Positions 41,885 through 51,399 of a stretch of 64,000 nucleotides of DNA are shown here, piece by piece; within the stretch, counting starts at the first letter, position 1, and every line of letters starts with the position of its first letter. The notes under the pieces were generated by a model, which did no database searches, was not told where the DNA came from, and saw only the letters and a program-made list of their open reading frames with translations. Origin of the DNA: Fulvimonas soli (GTDB lineage: Bacteria; Pseudomonadota; Gammaproteobacteria; Xanthomonadales; Rhodanobacteraceae); NCBI RefSeq assembly GCF_003148905.1, contig NZ_QGHC01000012.1, forward strand, positions 18,847-82,846. Reading direction: 5' to 3'. Made by a program: the position numbers and the translations under genes.

Positions 41885-43603
41885 ATGTCACAGACCGTAC
41901 TCACCGACACCTTCTTCACCAACTTCGAGCTCCACCCCCTGCTGCAGCAAGGCCTGGACGAGGCCGGCTTCACCCGCTGCACGCCGATCCAGGCGCTGAC
42001 CCTGCCGGTGGCGCTGGCCGGCCGCGACGTCGCCGGCCAGGCGCAGACCGGCACCGGCAAGACCTGCGCCTTCCTGGTCGCGCTGATGAACCGCCTGCTC
42101 ACCCGCCCGGCGGTGGCCGGGCGCAAGGATTCCGACCCGCGCGCGCTGGTGATCGCGCCGACCCGCGAGCTGGCCATCCAGATCGACAAGGACGCGCGCA
42201 GCATCGGCCGCCACACCGGCCTGAAGACCGCGCTGATCTACGGCGGCGTGGACTACGACAAGCAGCGCCAGCAGCTCAAGGACGGCTGCGACATCATCAT
42301 CGCCACCCCCGGCCGCCTGCTCGACTACTACAAGCAGCACGTGTTCGGCCTGGACAGCGTGGAAGTGATGGTGGTGGACGAGGCCGACCGCATGTTCGAC
42401 CTCGGCTTCATCAAGGACGTGCGCTTCATCTTCCGCCGCCTGCCGCCGCGCGAGCAGCGCCAGGTGCTGCTGTTCTCCGCCACGCTCAGCCACCGCGTGC
42501 TGGAGCTGGCCTACGAGCACATGCACGAGGCCGAGAAGCTGGTGGTGGAGGCCGAGAACGTCACCGCCGACCGCGTGCGCCAGGTGGTGTACTTCCCGGC
42601 CAAGGAGGAGAAGCTGCCGCTGCTGCTCAACCTGATCGAGCGCAGCCAGCCCACCCGCAGCATCGTCTTCGTCAACACCAAGATGGCCGCCGAGCGCGTC
42701 ACCGAGCGGCTGAAGAAGCAGGGCTACCGGGTCGGCGCGCTGTCCGGCGACGTGCCGCAGCTCAAGCGCCAGAAGCTGCTGCAGCGCTTCCAGGACGGCC
42801 AGCTCGACATGCTGGTATGCACCGACGTGGCCGCGCGCGGCCTGCACATCCCGGCGGTCAGCCACGTGTTCAACTACGACCTGCCGCAGGACGCCGAGGA
42901 CTACGTGCACCGCATCGGCCGCACCGCGCGCCTGGGCGCCGAGGGCGACGCGGTCAGCTTCGCCTGCGACCTGTACGCGATGAGCCTGCCGGAGATCGAG
43001 GCCTACATCGGGCAGAAGATCCCGGTGGCCACGGTGGAGCCGGACATGCTGGTGATGCCCAAGCCGCGCGCGGTCGACCCGGAATTCGCCGCCGCCGCGG
43101 CCGCCGACAGCGCCGCGTTCGGCGACAGGGTGGCGCCGCGCGAGGGCGGTCGCTCCGGCGAGGGCCGCACGCGCCGCCGCCGCGATGGCGAGCGCGCGCC
43201 GCGCGGGGAGCACGGCGGCGAGCGCCGCCCGCCGCGCGCGCCGAAACCCGCCGAGGCCGCCGGCGAGGCGGCCGCGCCTGCCGCCGTGGCGCCTGCCGCG
43301 CCGGCTTCCGGCGCCCCGGCCGAGGCCGGCGCCGTCGCCGGCGAGCGCAAGCGGCGCCGTCGCCGCGGCGGCCGCGGCCGCCGGCGCGAGGGCGGCGAGG
43401 CGGTCGCCGCCACGCCGGCGACGAGCGTTCCCGAGAACGCCCGCGCCCCGCGCGGCGAGCGCCGTCCGCCGCGCGAGCGCGGCGCGGAGGCGCCGGCGCG
43501 GCCCTCGCGCCAGGTGGCCGTGCAGGCCGGCGTGCCGGGCGAGGCGCCGGCGAAGAAGCCGGGCTTCTTCCGCCGCCTGACCCGCCTGTTCACCGGGCGC
43601 TGA
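41885..43603 (+). CDS. rhlB: DEAD-box RNA helicase RhlB with an Arg/Ala-rich tail
   Basis: An ATP-dependent RNA helicase, in E. coli part of the RNase E degradosome. It has 572 residues. Motifs in order: Q motif [23 protein letters not shown], Ia PTRELAIQ, Ib [22 protein letters not shown] (RhlB-type), [42 protein letters not shown]. After about residue 410 comes a 160-residue disordered tail alternating Arg-rich ([20 protein letters not shown]) and Ala/Pro parts, ending [13 protein letters not shown]. This is a likely RNA- or partner-binding tail. The ATG at 41885 ([16 protein letters not shown]) is the family start. Confidence 0.92.
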   Translation: MSQTVLTDTFFTNFELHPLLQQGLDEAGFTRCTPIQALTLPVALAGRDVAGQAQTGTGKTCAFLVALMNRLLTRPAVAGRKDSDPRALVIAPTRELAIQIDKDARSIGRHTGLKTALIYGGVDYDKQRQQLKDGCDIIIATPGRLLDYYKQHVFGLDSVEVMVVDEADRMFDLGFIKDVRFIFRRLPPREQRQVLLFSATLSHRVLELAYEHMHEAEKLVVEAENVTADRVRQVVYFPAKEEKLPLLLNLIERSQPTRSIVFVNTKMAAERVTERLKKQGYRVGALSGDVPQLKRQKLLQRFQDGQLDMLVCTDVAARGLHIPAVSHVFNYDLPQDAEDYVHRIGRTARLGAEGDAVSFACDLYAMSLPEIEAYIGQKIPVATVEPDMLVMPKPRAVDPEFAAAAAADSAAFGDRVAPREGGRSGEGRTRRRRDGERAPRGEHGGERRPPRAPKPAEAAGEAAAPAAVAPAAPASGAPAEAGAVAGERKRRRRRGGRGRRREGGEAVAATPATSVPENARAPRGERRPPRERGAEAPARPSRQVAVQAGVPGEAPAKKPGFFRRLTRLFTGR

Positions 43604-43695
43604 ACCGGCGCGGCCGGCCGGATGCGCCGCCGCCGCGCGGCGCGTCCCGTTCGGCGCACGCATCCCTTATGCTTGTCGCTGGTGCGGCGTCGTTT

Positions 43696-43982
43696 AAGAG
43701 CCTGTTCATGATCTCCCCGTACCCCGCGTTGTCATCGAGTGGCCGTCAGGTGGTCGGGCGTGGCGCCGGCCTGCCCGGCTGGCAAAGCCTGCCCCTGCGA
43801 AGGCAGGGGGCAAGCGCTGCCGCCTGGCGGCCACCCGGTGACAACCCTCCGGGCCGGGTCTGTTTGCCCGCAGGCCGGCGTCATCGCGCAGTCGTGGACG
43901 GACGTCCACTCCTTCGCTCTTCCTTGGCCTGCGCGCAAACAGCTCCCGGCGCGGGGCACGGGGAGATCATGAACAGGCTCTT
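43696..43982. mobile_element. MITE-like element with 32-bp terminal inverted repeats
   Basis: A 287-bp non-coding element bounded by inverted repeats 43696-43727 and 43951-43982 that match at 31 of 32 positions (outer sequence AAGAGCCTGTTCATGATCTC). The interior has no transposase and only short chance frames. Its 3' half is shared with 25287-25543, and its ends with 12717-12769. The right end is 20 bp before the ftsE start codon, so ftsE must be transcribed through or from it. Confidence 0.7.
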
Positions 43983-44002
43983 CTAAGGACCGGGGACACG
44001 CG

Positions 44003-44680
44003 GTGATCCGCTTCGACCAAGTCAGCAAGCGCTACGAAGGCGGCCACGAGGCGCTCTCGCAGCTCTCCTTCGAGGTGGCGGACGGCGAGATGGCCTTCGT
44101 CACCGGCCACTCCGGCGCCGGCAAGAGCACCCTGCTCAAGCTGATCGCGCTGATCGAGCGGCCCTCGCACGGGCAGATCGTGCTGGACGGGCAGAGCCTG
44201 TCGAAGGTGCGCCGCGGCGGCATCCCCAGGCTGCGCCGCGGCATCGGCATGGTGTTCCAGGACCACCGCCTGCTGATGGACCGCACGGTGTTCGCCAACG
44301 TCGAGCTGCCGCTGGTGATCGGCGCGGTGGCGCCGGCCGAGCGCGCGCGCCGGGTGCGCGCGGCGCTGGAGAAGGTCGGCCTGCTCGACTACGAGCGCCA
44401 GCTGCCCGCCTCGCTCTCGGCCGGCGAGCAGCAGCGCGTGGGCATCGCCCGCGCGATCGTGGCGCGGCCGAAGCTGCTGATCGCCGACGAGCCCACCGGC
44501 AACCTCGACCCGCAGCTGGCGGTGGAGATCATGGGCCTGTTCGCCGAGTTCCAGCAGCTGGGCACCACCGTGCTGGTGGCCAGCCACGACCTGCCGCTGA
44601 TCAAGCGCATGAAGAAGCGCGTGGTGGTGCTCGACCACGGCCGCCTGGTGGCCGACGTGGCCGCCTCGGAGGTGCAATGA
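44003..44680 (+). CDS. ftsE: Cell division ATP-binding protein FtsE
   Basis: The ABC ATPase partner of FtsX that activates septal peptidoglycan hydrolases. It has 225 residues with Walker A TGHSGAGKSTLLKLI, signature LSAGEQQRVGIARAI, Walker B LLIADEPTGNLD and the switch His in VASHDL. FtsE-type features are MIRFDQVSKRYEGG at the start and MVFQDHRLLMDRTVF. The start is GTG with GGGGA five bases upstream. Stop and ftsX start overlap (ATGA). Confidence 0.96.
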   Translation: MIRFDQVSKRYEGGHEALSQLSFEVADGEMAFVTGHSGAGKSTLLKLIALIERPSHGQIVLDGQSLSKVRRGGIPRLRRGIGMVFQDHRLLMDRTVFANVELPLVIGAVAPAERARRVRAALEKVGLLDYERQLPASLSAGEQQRVGIARAIVARPKLLIADEPTGNLDPQLAVEIMGLFAEFQQLGTTVLVASHDLPLIKRMKKRVVVLDHGRLVADVAASEVQ

Positions 44681-45648
44681 GCGCCGCCGCCCCCGAGACC
44701 GCCGAGGCCCCGCGCAGCGGGCGCAGCCGCGCGCGCCGCGTGGCCGGCTGGCGCGAGCACCACGGCTGGAGCGCCGCGGCCAGCCTGCGCCGCCTGGCCG
44801 GCCGCCCGGTCGGCACCTTCCTCACCGTGGCGGTGATGGGCCTGGCGCTGGCGCTGCCGCTGGCCTTCTACCTGCTGCTGGCCAACGTGCAGTCGCTGGG
44901 CGACGGGCTGGGCCGCAACGCCGCGGTGAGCGTGTTCCTCAAGCCCGACCAGGCCGGCCCGCAGGCCGAGCTGCTGGCCAAGACGCTGCGCGAGCGCGCC
45001 GACGTCGCCGCGGTGGCGGTGAAGACGCCGCAGCAGGGCATGGACGAGCTGGCCACGATGCAGGGCTTCTCCGGCGCGCTGCACGCGCTGGACGAGCACA
45101 ACCCGCTGCCCTACGTGCTGGAGGTGACGCCGCGGGCCGACCTCGACGCCGCCGCGTTCGAGCGCCTGTCCGCCGACCTGCGCGGCGAGCGCGCGGTGGA
45201 CCTGGTGCAGGACAGCGGCCAGTGGCGCCAGCGCCTGGACGCGCTGCTGGCGCTGGGCCGGCGCATCGTCGAGGCGCTGGCCCTGCTGCTGGCGGTGGCC
45301 GCGCTGCTGGTGGTGGGCAACACGGTGCGCGTGGACATCGCCAGCCGCAGCGAGGAGATCGGCGTGCTGACGCTGATGGGCGCCAGCCACGCCTTCGTGC
45401 GCCGGCCCTACCTGTACGCGGGCATCTGGTACGGCCTGTTCGCCGGCGTGCTGGCCGTGCTGCTGGCGCTGGCGGTGGAATGGGCATTGGCCGGGCCGGT
45501 GGCGCAGCTCGGCCAGGTCTACGGCGGCCGCCTGCGCCTGGGCGGGCTGCCGCCGTGGCTGCTGCTGGCGACGCCGCTGGCCTCGGCGCTGCTCGGCTGG
45601 CTGGGCGCGCGGCTGGTCAGCGCCTGGCAGCTGCGCAAGGCGGCATGA
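44677..45648 (+). CDS. ftsX: Cell division protein FtsX
   Basis: The permease-like subunit of the FtsEX complex at the divisome. It has 323 residues: cytoplasmic N-terminus of about 48 residues (Arg-rich), membrane segment 1 near 49-70, a periplasmic domain of about 120 residues (SVFLKPDQAGPQAELLAK to YVLEVTP), then three membrane segments near 205-310. The FtsX signature VVGNTVRVDIASRSEEIGVLTLMGAS follows segment 2. It overlaps ftsE by four bases. Its usual neighbour rpoH lies about 2.6 kb downstream, with two inserted plus-strand genes (the double-receiver gene and ung) and the minus-strand piuC between. Confidence 0.95.
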   Translation: MSAAAPETAEAPRSGRSRARRVAGWREHHGWSAAASLRRLAGRPVGTFLTVAVMGLALALPLAFYLLLANVQSLGDGLGRNAAVSVFLKPDQAGPQAELLAKTLRERADVAAVAVKTPQQGMDELATMQGFSGALHALDEHNPLPYVLEVTPRADLDAAAFERLSADLRGERAVDLVQDSGQWRQRLDALLALGRRIVEALALLLAVAALLVVGNTVRVDIASRSEEIGVLTLMGASHAFVRRPYLYAGIWYGLFAGVLAVLLALAVEWALAGPVAQLGQVYGGRLRLGGLPPWLLLATPLASALLGWLGARLVSAWQLRKAA

Positions 45649-45760
45649 CCGGCGCGGCGGCGTTCGCGCCGTCGCGCGGCAGGGCCGGAGGGAACGATTC
45701 GCGGCCGCGCGGGGCGGCCGCAGGCGCCGGAGCGGCGCCGGGCTGGACGATGGGTGAGGC

Positions 45761-46603
45761 ATGAATGCAAGCATCAGCCGCCGTGACCTCAGCACCGCAC
45801 CGCGGGTGCTGGTGGTGGACGGCTCCAAGGTGGTCCGTCAGCTGATCGCGCGCGTGCTGCAGACCGAGCTGCCGCAGGCCGAGGTGGTCGGCTGCGGCAC
45901 CGGCGCGGAGGCGCACCGGCTGCTCGACAGCGGCGTGTTCGATTTCATCACGGTGGCGCTGCGCCTGCCCGACATGGACGGGCTGGAGCTGGCGCGCTAC
46001 GTGCGCGAATCGGCGCCGCAGGTGTACGTGCCGGTGGTGGTGGTCTCCGGCGACGTCGACGACCGCCTGCACCGCCGCGCGCTGGGCGAGCACGTCACCG
46101 ACTACTTCGACAAGTCGCTGGGCTTCCAGGCGCTGGCCGAGTTCATCCGCGGCTACGTGCGGCCGGAGAGCGCCGCCGAGGGCACCGTGCTGTACGTGGA
46201 GGACAGCCGCGTGGTGGCGCTGGCCACCCGCCGCATGTTGGAGAAGATCGGCCTGACCGTGCGCCACGTGGTCAGCGTGGAGGACGCGCTGGCGCTGCTG
46301 GAGACCGAGCGCGCGCAGGGCCGGGTCGGCGCCGACGTGGTGCTCACCGACGTCAGCCTGAAGGGCGAGCTCACCGGCGGCGACCTGCTCGAGCGCATCC
46401 GCACCGACTTCGGCTACGGCAAGGGCCGGCTGCCGGTGCTGGTGATGACCGGCGACGAGAACCCGGCCAACCAGGCCGCGCTGCTCAGGGCCGGCGCCAA
46501 CGACCTGGTGGAGAAGCCGGTGGAGGAGCGCCTGCTGGTGACCAAGCTGCTGTTCCAGCTGCGCGTGGCACGGCACCTGCGCGAACGGGAGCCCGCGGCG
46601 TGA
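45761..46603 (+). CDS. Double-receiver protein with an inactive first receiver
   Basis: A 280-residue protein made of two CheY-like receiver domains and no output domain. Domain 1 (about 15-135) starts [14 protein letters not shown], where the usual acidic pair is Asp20-Gly21. At the phosphorylation site it has [11 protein letters not shown], so the acceptor Asp is Ala66; the Lys of FDKS is kept. Domain 2 (about 143-270) is intact: [19 protein letters not shown] with the acceptor Asp, MTGDE and VEKPVEE. Such proteins act as stand-alone phospho-switches or phosphate sinks. Its stop overlaps the ung start (GTGA). Confidence 0.85.
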   Translation: MNASISRRDLSTAPRVLVVDGSKVVRQLIARVLQTELPQAEVVGCGTGAEAHRLLDSGVFDFITVALRLPDMDGLELARYVRESAPQVYVPVVVVSGDVDDRLHRRALGEHVTDYFDKSLGFQALAEFIRGYVRPESAAEGTVLYVEDSRVVALATRRMLEKIGLTVRHVVSVEDALALLETERAQGRVGADVVLTDVSLKGELTGGDLLERIRTDFGYGKGRLPVLVMTGDENPANQAALLRAGANDLVEKPVEERLLVTKLLFQLRVARHLREREPAA

Positions 46604-47322
46604 GCGGGGGCGACCGCATCCGCCTGGAGCCCTCCTGGAAGGCGCGCGTCGGCGACTACCTGCTGCGCCCGGACATGCGCGCGCTGGCCGAGTTCCTGCG
46701 CGCGGAGCGGCGTGCCGGCAAGGTGATCTATCCGCCGGGGCCGGAGATCTTCGCCGCCTTCGACCACACGCCGTTCGACGCGGTGCGCGTGGTGATCCTG
46801 GGCCAGGACCCCTACCACGGCCCCGGCCAGGCGCACGGCCTGTGCTTTTCGGTGAGCCCCGGCGTGCCGCCGCCGCCCTCGCTGGTGAACATCTTCAGGG
46901 AGATCGAGCGCGACCTCGGCATCCCGCCGCCGGACCACGGCTGCCTGATCCCCTGGGCCGATCGCGGCGTACTGCTGCTCAACGCCGTGCTCACGGTCGA
47001 GCAGGGCCGGGCCGGCTCGCATCAGGGCAAGGGCTGGGAAGGCTTCACCGACGCGGCCATCGACGCCCTCAACCGCGAGCGTGAGGGGCTGGTGTTCATG
47101 CTGTGGGGCTCCTACGCCCAGCGCAAGGGCCAGCTGATCGACACCCGCCGCCACCTGGTGCTGAAGACGGTGCATCCCTCGCCGCTGTCGGCCCACCGCG
47201 GCTTCATCGGCTGCGGGCACTTCTCCAGGGCCAACCGCTACCTGGAAGGCCGCGGGCTGGCGCCGGTCGACTGGTCGCTGCCGCCGCGGGCCGAGCTGGA
47301 GGCCGGCCTGCGCGACCGCTAG
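46600..47322 (+). CDS. ung: Uracil-DNA glycosylase (family 1)
   Basis: Removes uracil from DNA to start base excision repair. It has 240 residues with the catalytic [18 protein letters not shown] (Asp70 in GQDPYHG), [25 protein letters not shown] and the closing loop [20 protein letters not shown] with the catalytic His. The GTG at 46600 overlaps the stop of the receiver gene by four bases, so the two are cotranslated despite unrelated functions. Confidence 0.96.
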   Translation: MSGGDRIRLEPSWKARVGDYLLRPDMRALAEFLRAERRAGKVIYPPGPEIFAAFDHTPFDAVRVVILGQDPYHGPGQAHGLCFSVSPGVPPPPSLVNIFREIERDLGIPPPDHGCLIPWADRGVLLLNAVLTVEQGRAGSHQGKGWEGFTDAAIDALNREREGLVFMLWGSYAQRKGQLIDTRRHLVLKTVHPSPLSAHRGFIGCGHFSRANRYLEGRGLAPVDWSLPPRAELEAGLRDR

Positions 47323-47343
47323 GGACGCGATCCCCGCCGGGCG

Positions 47344-48018
47344 CTACACGTCGGCCCACATGCGCAGCAGGTTCGCATGCGAACGGCTCACCGCGTCGAA
47401 GGTCGCGCTCTTGCCCTCGCGGCCGAAGATCTGCCGCTTGGCGTTGTCCAGGTCCCACAGCAGCTCGCGCTTCTCCGCGTCGCGCACCTGGCTCTGGACC
47501 CAGATGACGGCGGCGTGGCGCACCCCACGGGTGACCGGCCGGACATGGTGCAGCGTATTGGCGGGATAGGCGATGGCGGCCCCTGCTTCCAGCTTGAACT
47601 CGCAGGCCATGCCATGGGTGTGCACCACCAGTTCGCCGCCGTCGTAGCTCCGGGGGTCGGCCAGGAACACCGTGATGGCCACGTCGCTGCGCACCTTCTC
47701 GCCGAACTCGCCCATCAGGGCGGCGTCCACGTGCGGACCGTATTCCATGCCGACCTCGTAGCGGTTGAACAGCGGCTGGGTCATCGCGGCGGGCAGGATC
47801 GCCGCCTGCAGCATGGCGTTGCGCAGGAAGGCGCTGCGGACGACCTGCGCCAGCCTGCCGTAGCCCTTGCTGTCGATGGGGATCTGCAGGTTGCGCTTGA
47901 CCTCGCGGGCCGACCAGCCGGCCGTGGTGGCGCCATCGATGAAGGAGATGCCGGCCAGTTCGTTGCGGAGGGCGCCGAGTTCCTCGGCGGTCAACACATT
48001 GGGAGCGCAGATGATCAA
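47344..48018 (-). CDS. piuC: PKHD-type Fe2+/2-oxoglutarate dioxygenase PiuC/YbiX
   Basis: An iron- and 2-oxoglutarate-dependent hydroxylase often linked to iron-siderophore receptors. Signs are TTAGWSAREVKRNLQIP, the iron ligands in YGPHVDAALMG (His, Asp) and LHHVRPVTRGVRHAAVIWVQS (His, then the 2OG-binding Arg), and SYDGGELVV. The best start is TTG at 48018 (family MLIxIPxVL aligns to LIICAPNVL), giving 224 residues, the usual size. The frame is open to 48126, with ATG at 48117 as the alternative. No siderophore receptor is adjacent. It is divergent from rpoH. Confidence 0.85.
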   Translation of the reverse strand: MIICAPNVLTAEELGALRNELAGISFIDGATTAGWSAREVKRNLQIPIDSKGYGRLAQVVRSAFLRNAMLQAAILPAAMTQPLFNRYEVGMEYGPHVDAALMGEFGEKVRSDVAITVFLADPRSYDGGELVVHTHGMACEFKLEAGAAIAYPANTLHHVRPVTRGVRHAAVIWVQSQVRDAEKRELLWDLDNAKRQIFGREGKSATFDAVSRSHANLLRMWADV

Positions 48019-48214
48019 GGGGACGGTTTCCAGGCGTTCGTGCGGCTGGCAGGCCCGGAAGGATAGCCGAGCCGGGACGGATCGTTCACGGCCGGTGAAC
48101 CTGGTGCGTCGCAGCATGGTACTCACGGGTGCCGGGGGCTGGTGCTTCCCGGCATTTTTCTGTACTATAAGGTTTATTAAATCGCCGGCGGGTCGCGCAG
48201 AACTTCCGCGCGGA

Positions 48215-48241
48215 TTAGCACTCTCAATGTGCGAGTGCTAA
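48215..48241 (+). promoter_or_regulatory. Perfect CIRCE operator (HrcA site) upstream of rpoH
   Basis: TTAGCACTC (48215-48223), nine bases, then GAGTGCTAA (48233-48241) matches the CIRCE consensus at all 18 arm positions. It ends 29 bases before the rpoH ATG. An AT-rich stretch with TACTATAAGG at 48163-48172 just upstream is a likely -10 region, so HrcA would bind in the early transcribed leader. Confidence 0.92.
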
Positions 48242-48270
48242 GCTCGCCAGCCCATTCGGGAGGTTCCAAC

Positions 48271-49128
48271 ATGTCTCAAGCTCTAGTGACCGCCAACCTG
48301 CCGGTGCCGAGCGTCGTCGGCAGCCTGGACGCGTACATCGCGGCGGTCCACCGGATTCCGGTGCTCAGCCAGGACGAGGAACAGGCGCTGTCGCGCCGCT
48401 ACCGGGAGGAGAACGACCTGGCCTCGGCCAGGAAGCTGGTGATGTCGCACCTGCGCTTCGTGGTGCACGTGGCGCGCGGCTATTCGGGCTATGGCCTGCA
48501 GCTGGCCGACCTGATCCAGGAAGGCAACATCGGCCTGATGAAGGCGGTCAAGCGCTTCGACCCCGACCAGGGCGTGCGCCTGGTCAGCTTCGCGGTGCAC
48601 TGGATCCGCGCCGAGATGCACGAGTTCATCCTGCGCAACTGGCGCATCGTCAAGGTGGCCACCACCAAGGCGCAGCGCAAGCTGTTCTTCAACTTGCGCA
48701 AGAGCAAGAAGCGCCTGGGCTGGATGAACGCCGAGGAAGTGCGCCTGGTGGCGCGGGACCTGGGTGTGCCGGAGGCCACCGTGCGCGAGATGGAGTCGCG
48801 CCTGTCCGGCCGCGACATCGGCTTCGAGGCCCCGGCCGACGCGGACGACGACGCCCGGCCCGCGCCGGAGGCGTTCCTGGTGGACGAGGGCGCCGACCCG
48901 TACCAGAACGTGGCCGACGCCGACCAGGCCGACAACCAGCTGGAGGCGCTCTCCGGCGCGCTGCAGACGCTGGACGAGCGCTCGCGCGACATCATCCAGC
49001 GCCGCTGGCTCAACGAGCAGAAGGCCACGCTGCAGGACCTGGCCGACGAGTACGGCGTGTCGGCCGAGCGCATCCGCCAGGTCGAGGCCAACGCGATGAA
49101 GAAGATGCGCGCGGCCATCGCGGCCTGA
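48271..49128 (+). CDS. rpoH: RNA polymerase heat-shock sigma factor (sigma-32)
   Basis: Directs transcription of chaperone and protease genes. It has 285 residues. Region 2 shows [37 protein letters not shown] and [27 protein letters not shown]. The RpoH box [15 protein letters not shown], specific to heat-shock sigmas and needed for core and chaperone interactions, is intact. Region 4 ends [29 protein letters not shown] precedes ATG 48271. A CIRCE operator lies directly upstream and a strong terminator follows. Confidence 0.97.
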   Translation: MSQALVTANLPVPSVVGSLDAYIAAVHRIPVLSQDEEQALSRRYREENDLASARKLVMSHLRFVVHVARGYSGYGLQLADLIQEGNIGLMKAVKRFDPDQGVRLVSFAVHWIRAEMHEFILRNWRIVKVATTKAQRKLFFNLRKSKKRLGWMNAEEVRLVARDLGVPEATVREMESRLSGRDIGFEAPADADDDARPAPEAFLVDEGADPYQNVADADQADNQLEALSGALQTLDERSRDIIQRRWLNEQKATLQDLADEYGVSAERIRQVEANAMKKMRAAIAA

Positions 49129-49151
49129 AGCGGGGCGCACCGGCAAGGCAT

Positions 49152-49178
49152 CGACGGCCCCGCGAGGGGCCGTCGTCT
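49152..49178 (+). terminator. Rho-independent terminator of rpoH
   Basis: CGACGGCCCC and GGGGCCGTCG form a perfect 10-bp stem with a GCGA tetraloop, followed by TCTTT, 23 bases after the rpoH stop. Confidence 0.8.
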
Positions 49179-49210
49179 TTGGCGGAGCGGGCGAGGCGGA
49201 GCGAAGGTCC

Positions 49211-49888
49211 ATGCCGCGGATCCTGGTGATCGAGGACGACGAGGTGACGGCGCGCGAGATCGCCGCCGAGCTGGCCGTGCACGGCCTGGACGCCGACTGG
49301 GCGGCCGACGGCCGCGAGGGCCTGCGGCGCGCCTGCGCCCAGCGCTACGACCTGGTCACGCTGGACCGCATGCTGCCCGGCATGGACGGCATCGACGTGG
49401 TCGCCGCGTTGCGCGAGCGCGGGGTGGACACGCCGGTGCTGATGATCAGCGCGCTCAGCGACGTGGACGAGCGCGTGCGCGGCCTGCGCGCGGGCGGCGA
49501 CGACTACCTCACCAAGCCGTTCGCGCCGGACGAGATGGCCGCGCGGGTGGAGGTGCTGCTGCGCCGCCGCCAGGGGCAGCCGGAGACGCGCCTGCGCGTG
49601 GCCGACCTGGAGCTGGACCTGGTGCGCCACGTCGCCCACCGCGCCGGCCAGCCGCTGGCGCTGCTGCCCACCGAGTTCCGCCTGCTGGAATACCTGATGC
49701 GCAACTCCGGCCAGGTGCTCACCCGCAGCATGATCTTCGAGGCGGTGTGGGGCTTCCACTTCGACCCCGGCACCAACGTGATCGACGTGCACATCGCGCG
49801 GTTGCGCCGCAAGCTCGATCCGCCGGGGATGCCGCCGCTGATCCGCACCGTGCGCGGCAGCGGCTACATGCTTGCGCCGGCCGGCTAG
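49211..49888 (+). CDS. OmpR/PhoB-family response regulator
   Basis: A 225-residue DNA-binding regulator. The receiver domain has the acidic pair Asp9-Asp10, phospho-acceptor Asp52 (TLDRMLPGMDG), MISALS and YLTKPF with the conserved Lys. The winged-helix domain (about 130-222) shows LLPTEFRLLEYLMRNSGQVLTR, NVIDVHIARLRRKL and IRTVRGSGYML. It is followed by a cognate kinase and then an efflux operon, so it probably controls that operon. No strong ribosome binding site is visible beyond GCGAAGG. Confidence 0.93.
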   Translation: MPRILVIEDDEVTAREIAAELAVHGLDADWAADGREGLRRACAQRYDLVTLDRMLPGMDGIDVVAALRERGVDTPVLMISALSDVDERVRGLRAGGDDYLTKPFAPDEMAARVEVLLRRRQGQPETRLRVADLELDLVRHVAHRAGQPLALLPTEFRLLEYLMRNSGQVLTRSMIFEAVWGFHFDPGTNVIDVHIARLRRKLDPPGMPPLIRTVRGSGYMLAPAG

Positions 49889-49957
49889 CCGTGCTGGCAT
49901 AGCGCCACCGCCGCCGCGTCCGACGCGCGGCCGGCCCCGCCCCGAAGGGTTCCCGCC

Positions 49958-51370
49958 ATGCCCACCGTCCCCATCGCCTGGCGTTCCGCCACCTCGCGCC
50001 TGATCCTGGTCTACGGCGCGCTGTTCGCCGCGTGGGCGCTGCTGCTGCTGGGCGTGATCCAGTGGGAGACCACGCGCTACCTCAACGGCGTGATCGACCA
50101 GATGCTGCTGCAGCGCATGCACTACCTGGCCACCACCGACGCGGCGCGGCTGCCGGCGACGGTGGACGCGGCCGGCGCGATCGATCCGCACGGCATCATG
50201 TCGGTGGGCCTGTTCGACCGCGCGGGCCGCCGTCTGGCCGGCAACATCGGCCGCCTGCCCGCGGAGCTGCCGCCCGACAGCGCGGTGCACCTGCTCGCCG
50301 CCGGCATGCCGCGGCCGGATCGCGCCGACGGGCGGGTGCGCGCCCGCGCGCTGGCGAGCGCGCTGCCGGACGGCCGCGTGCTGGTGATCGCCAAGGACAC
50401 CAGCACCATCGACGGGCTCGGCGCGATCATCCGCCACGCGCTGCTGTGGGGCGTCACGCTCACCGTCATCCCGGGCCTGCTCGGCGGCCTGTGGCTGCGC
50501 CGCGGGCACGCGCGGCGCATCCGCGCGCTGGCGCAGGCCACCGAGCCGATCCGCCAGGGCGACCTGGCATGCCGGCTGCCGGTGAGCCGCCGCGGCGACG
50601 AGCTGGACCAGCTCGCCGGCATCGTCAACGCGATGCTCGACGAGATCGAGCGCCTGATGAACGAGGTGAAGGGCGTGTGCGACAACATCGCGCACGACCT
50701 GCGCACGCCGCTCACCCACCTGCGCGCGCGGCTGTACCGCGTGCAGCAGCAGCTGGCGGGCCAGCCGGAGGCGGCGCTGCTGGAGGCGTGCATGGGCGAC
50801 ATCGACGCCGTGCTGGCGCGCTTCCGCGCGCTGCTGCGCGTCTCCGAGCTGGAGGACCGCCAGCGCAGCGCCTGCTTCGGCGAGGTCGACCTCGCCCAGG
50901 TGCTGCGCCAGGTGCACGAGTTCTACGCGCCGCTGGCCGAGGACCGCGGCCAGTCCTTCGTGCTGGACGTGCAGCCGCTGGCGTCGGTGCACGGCGACGC
51001 CCACCTGCTGTTCGAGGCGCTGGCCAACCTGGTCGGCAACGCGATCAAGTTCTCCCCGTCCGGCGGCGAGGTGCGCCTGTGCGCGGCGATGGGCCGCCAC
51101 GGCCCGCGCATCGACGTGTTCGACAGCGGCCCGGGCATCCCCGCCGACGAGCGCGAGGCGGTGACGCGGCGCTTCTACCGCGGCGACAACGGCCGCGCCG
51201 CGCCGGGCTCCGGCCTGGGGCTGAGCATCGTCAGCGCGATCGTGCGCCTGCACGGCTACGCGCTGGACATCGGCGACGGCGAGCGCGGCGCGCGCATCAC
51301 GCTGTACTGCCACCCGGTGCGGCCGGGCGAGGTGCCGGGCACCTGCCTGGCGCGCGCCGTAAGTGCCTGA
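49958..51370 (+). CDS. Sensor histidine kinase
   Basis: A 470-residue membrane kinase. Membrane segment 1 is near 17-38, a periplasmic sensor of about 110 residues follows, segment 2 is near 158-180, then a HAMP linker (RRIRALAQATEPIRQGDL). The dimerisation/phospho-acceptor helix DNIAHDLRTPLTHLRARL carries His246. ATPase boxes are N NLVGNAIKFS, G1 DSGPGIP and G2 GSGLGLSI. The periplasmic signal is unknown. It is 69 bp after its regulator. A palindromic repeat lies between it and the RND genes, so readthrough may be limited. Confidence 0.93.
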   Translation: MPTVPIAWRSATSRLILVYGALFAAWALLLLGVIQWETTRYLNGVIDQMLLQRMHYLATTDAARLPATVDAAGAIDPHGIMSVGLFDRAGRRLAGNIGRLPAELPPDSAVHLLAAGMPRPDRADGRVRARALASALPDGRVLVIAKDTSTIDGLGAIIRHALLWGVTLTVIPGLLGGLWLRRGHARRIRALAQATEPIRQGDLACRLPVSRRGDELDQLAGIVNAMLDEIERLMNEVKGVCDNIAHDLRTPLTHLRARLYRVQQQLAGQPEAALLEACMGDIDAVLARFRALLRVSELEDRQRSACFGEVDLAQVLRQVHEFYAPLAEDRGQSFVLDVQPLASVHGDAHLLFEALANLVGNAIKFSPSGGEVRLCAAMGRHGPRIDVFDSGPGIPADEREAVTRRFYRGDNGRAAPGSGLGLSIVSAIVRLHGYALDIGDGERGARITLYCHPVRPGEVPGTCLARAVSA

Positions 51371-51399
51371 GCACGGGTTTCGTCCCCGCAGAACTTGCG

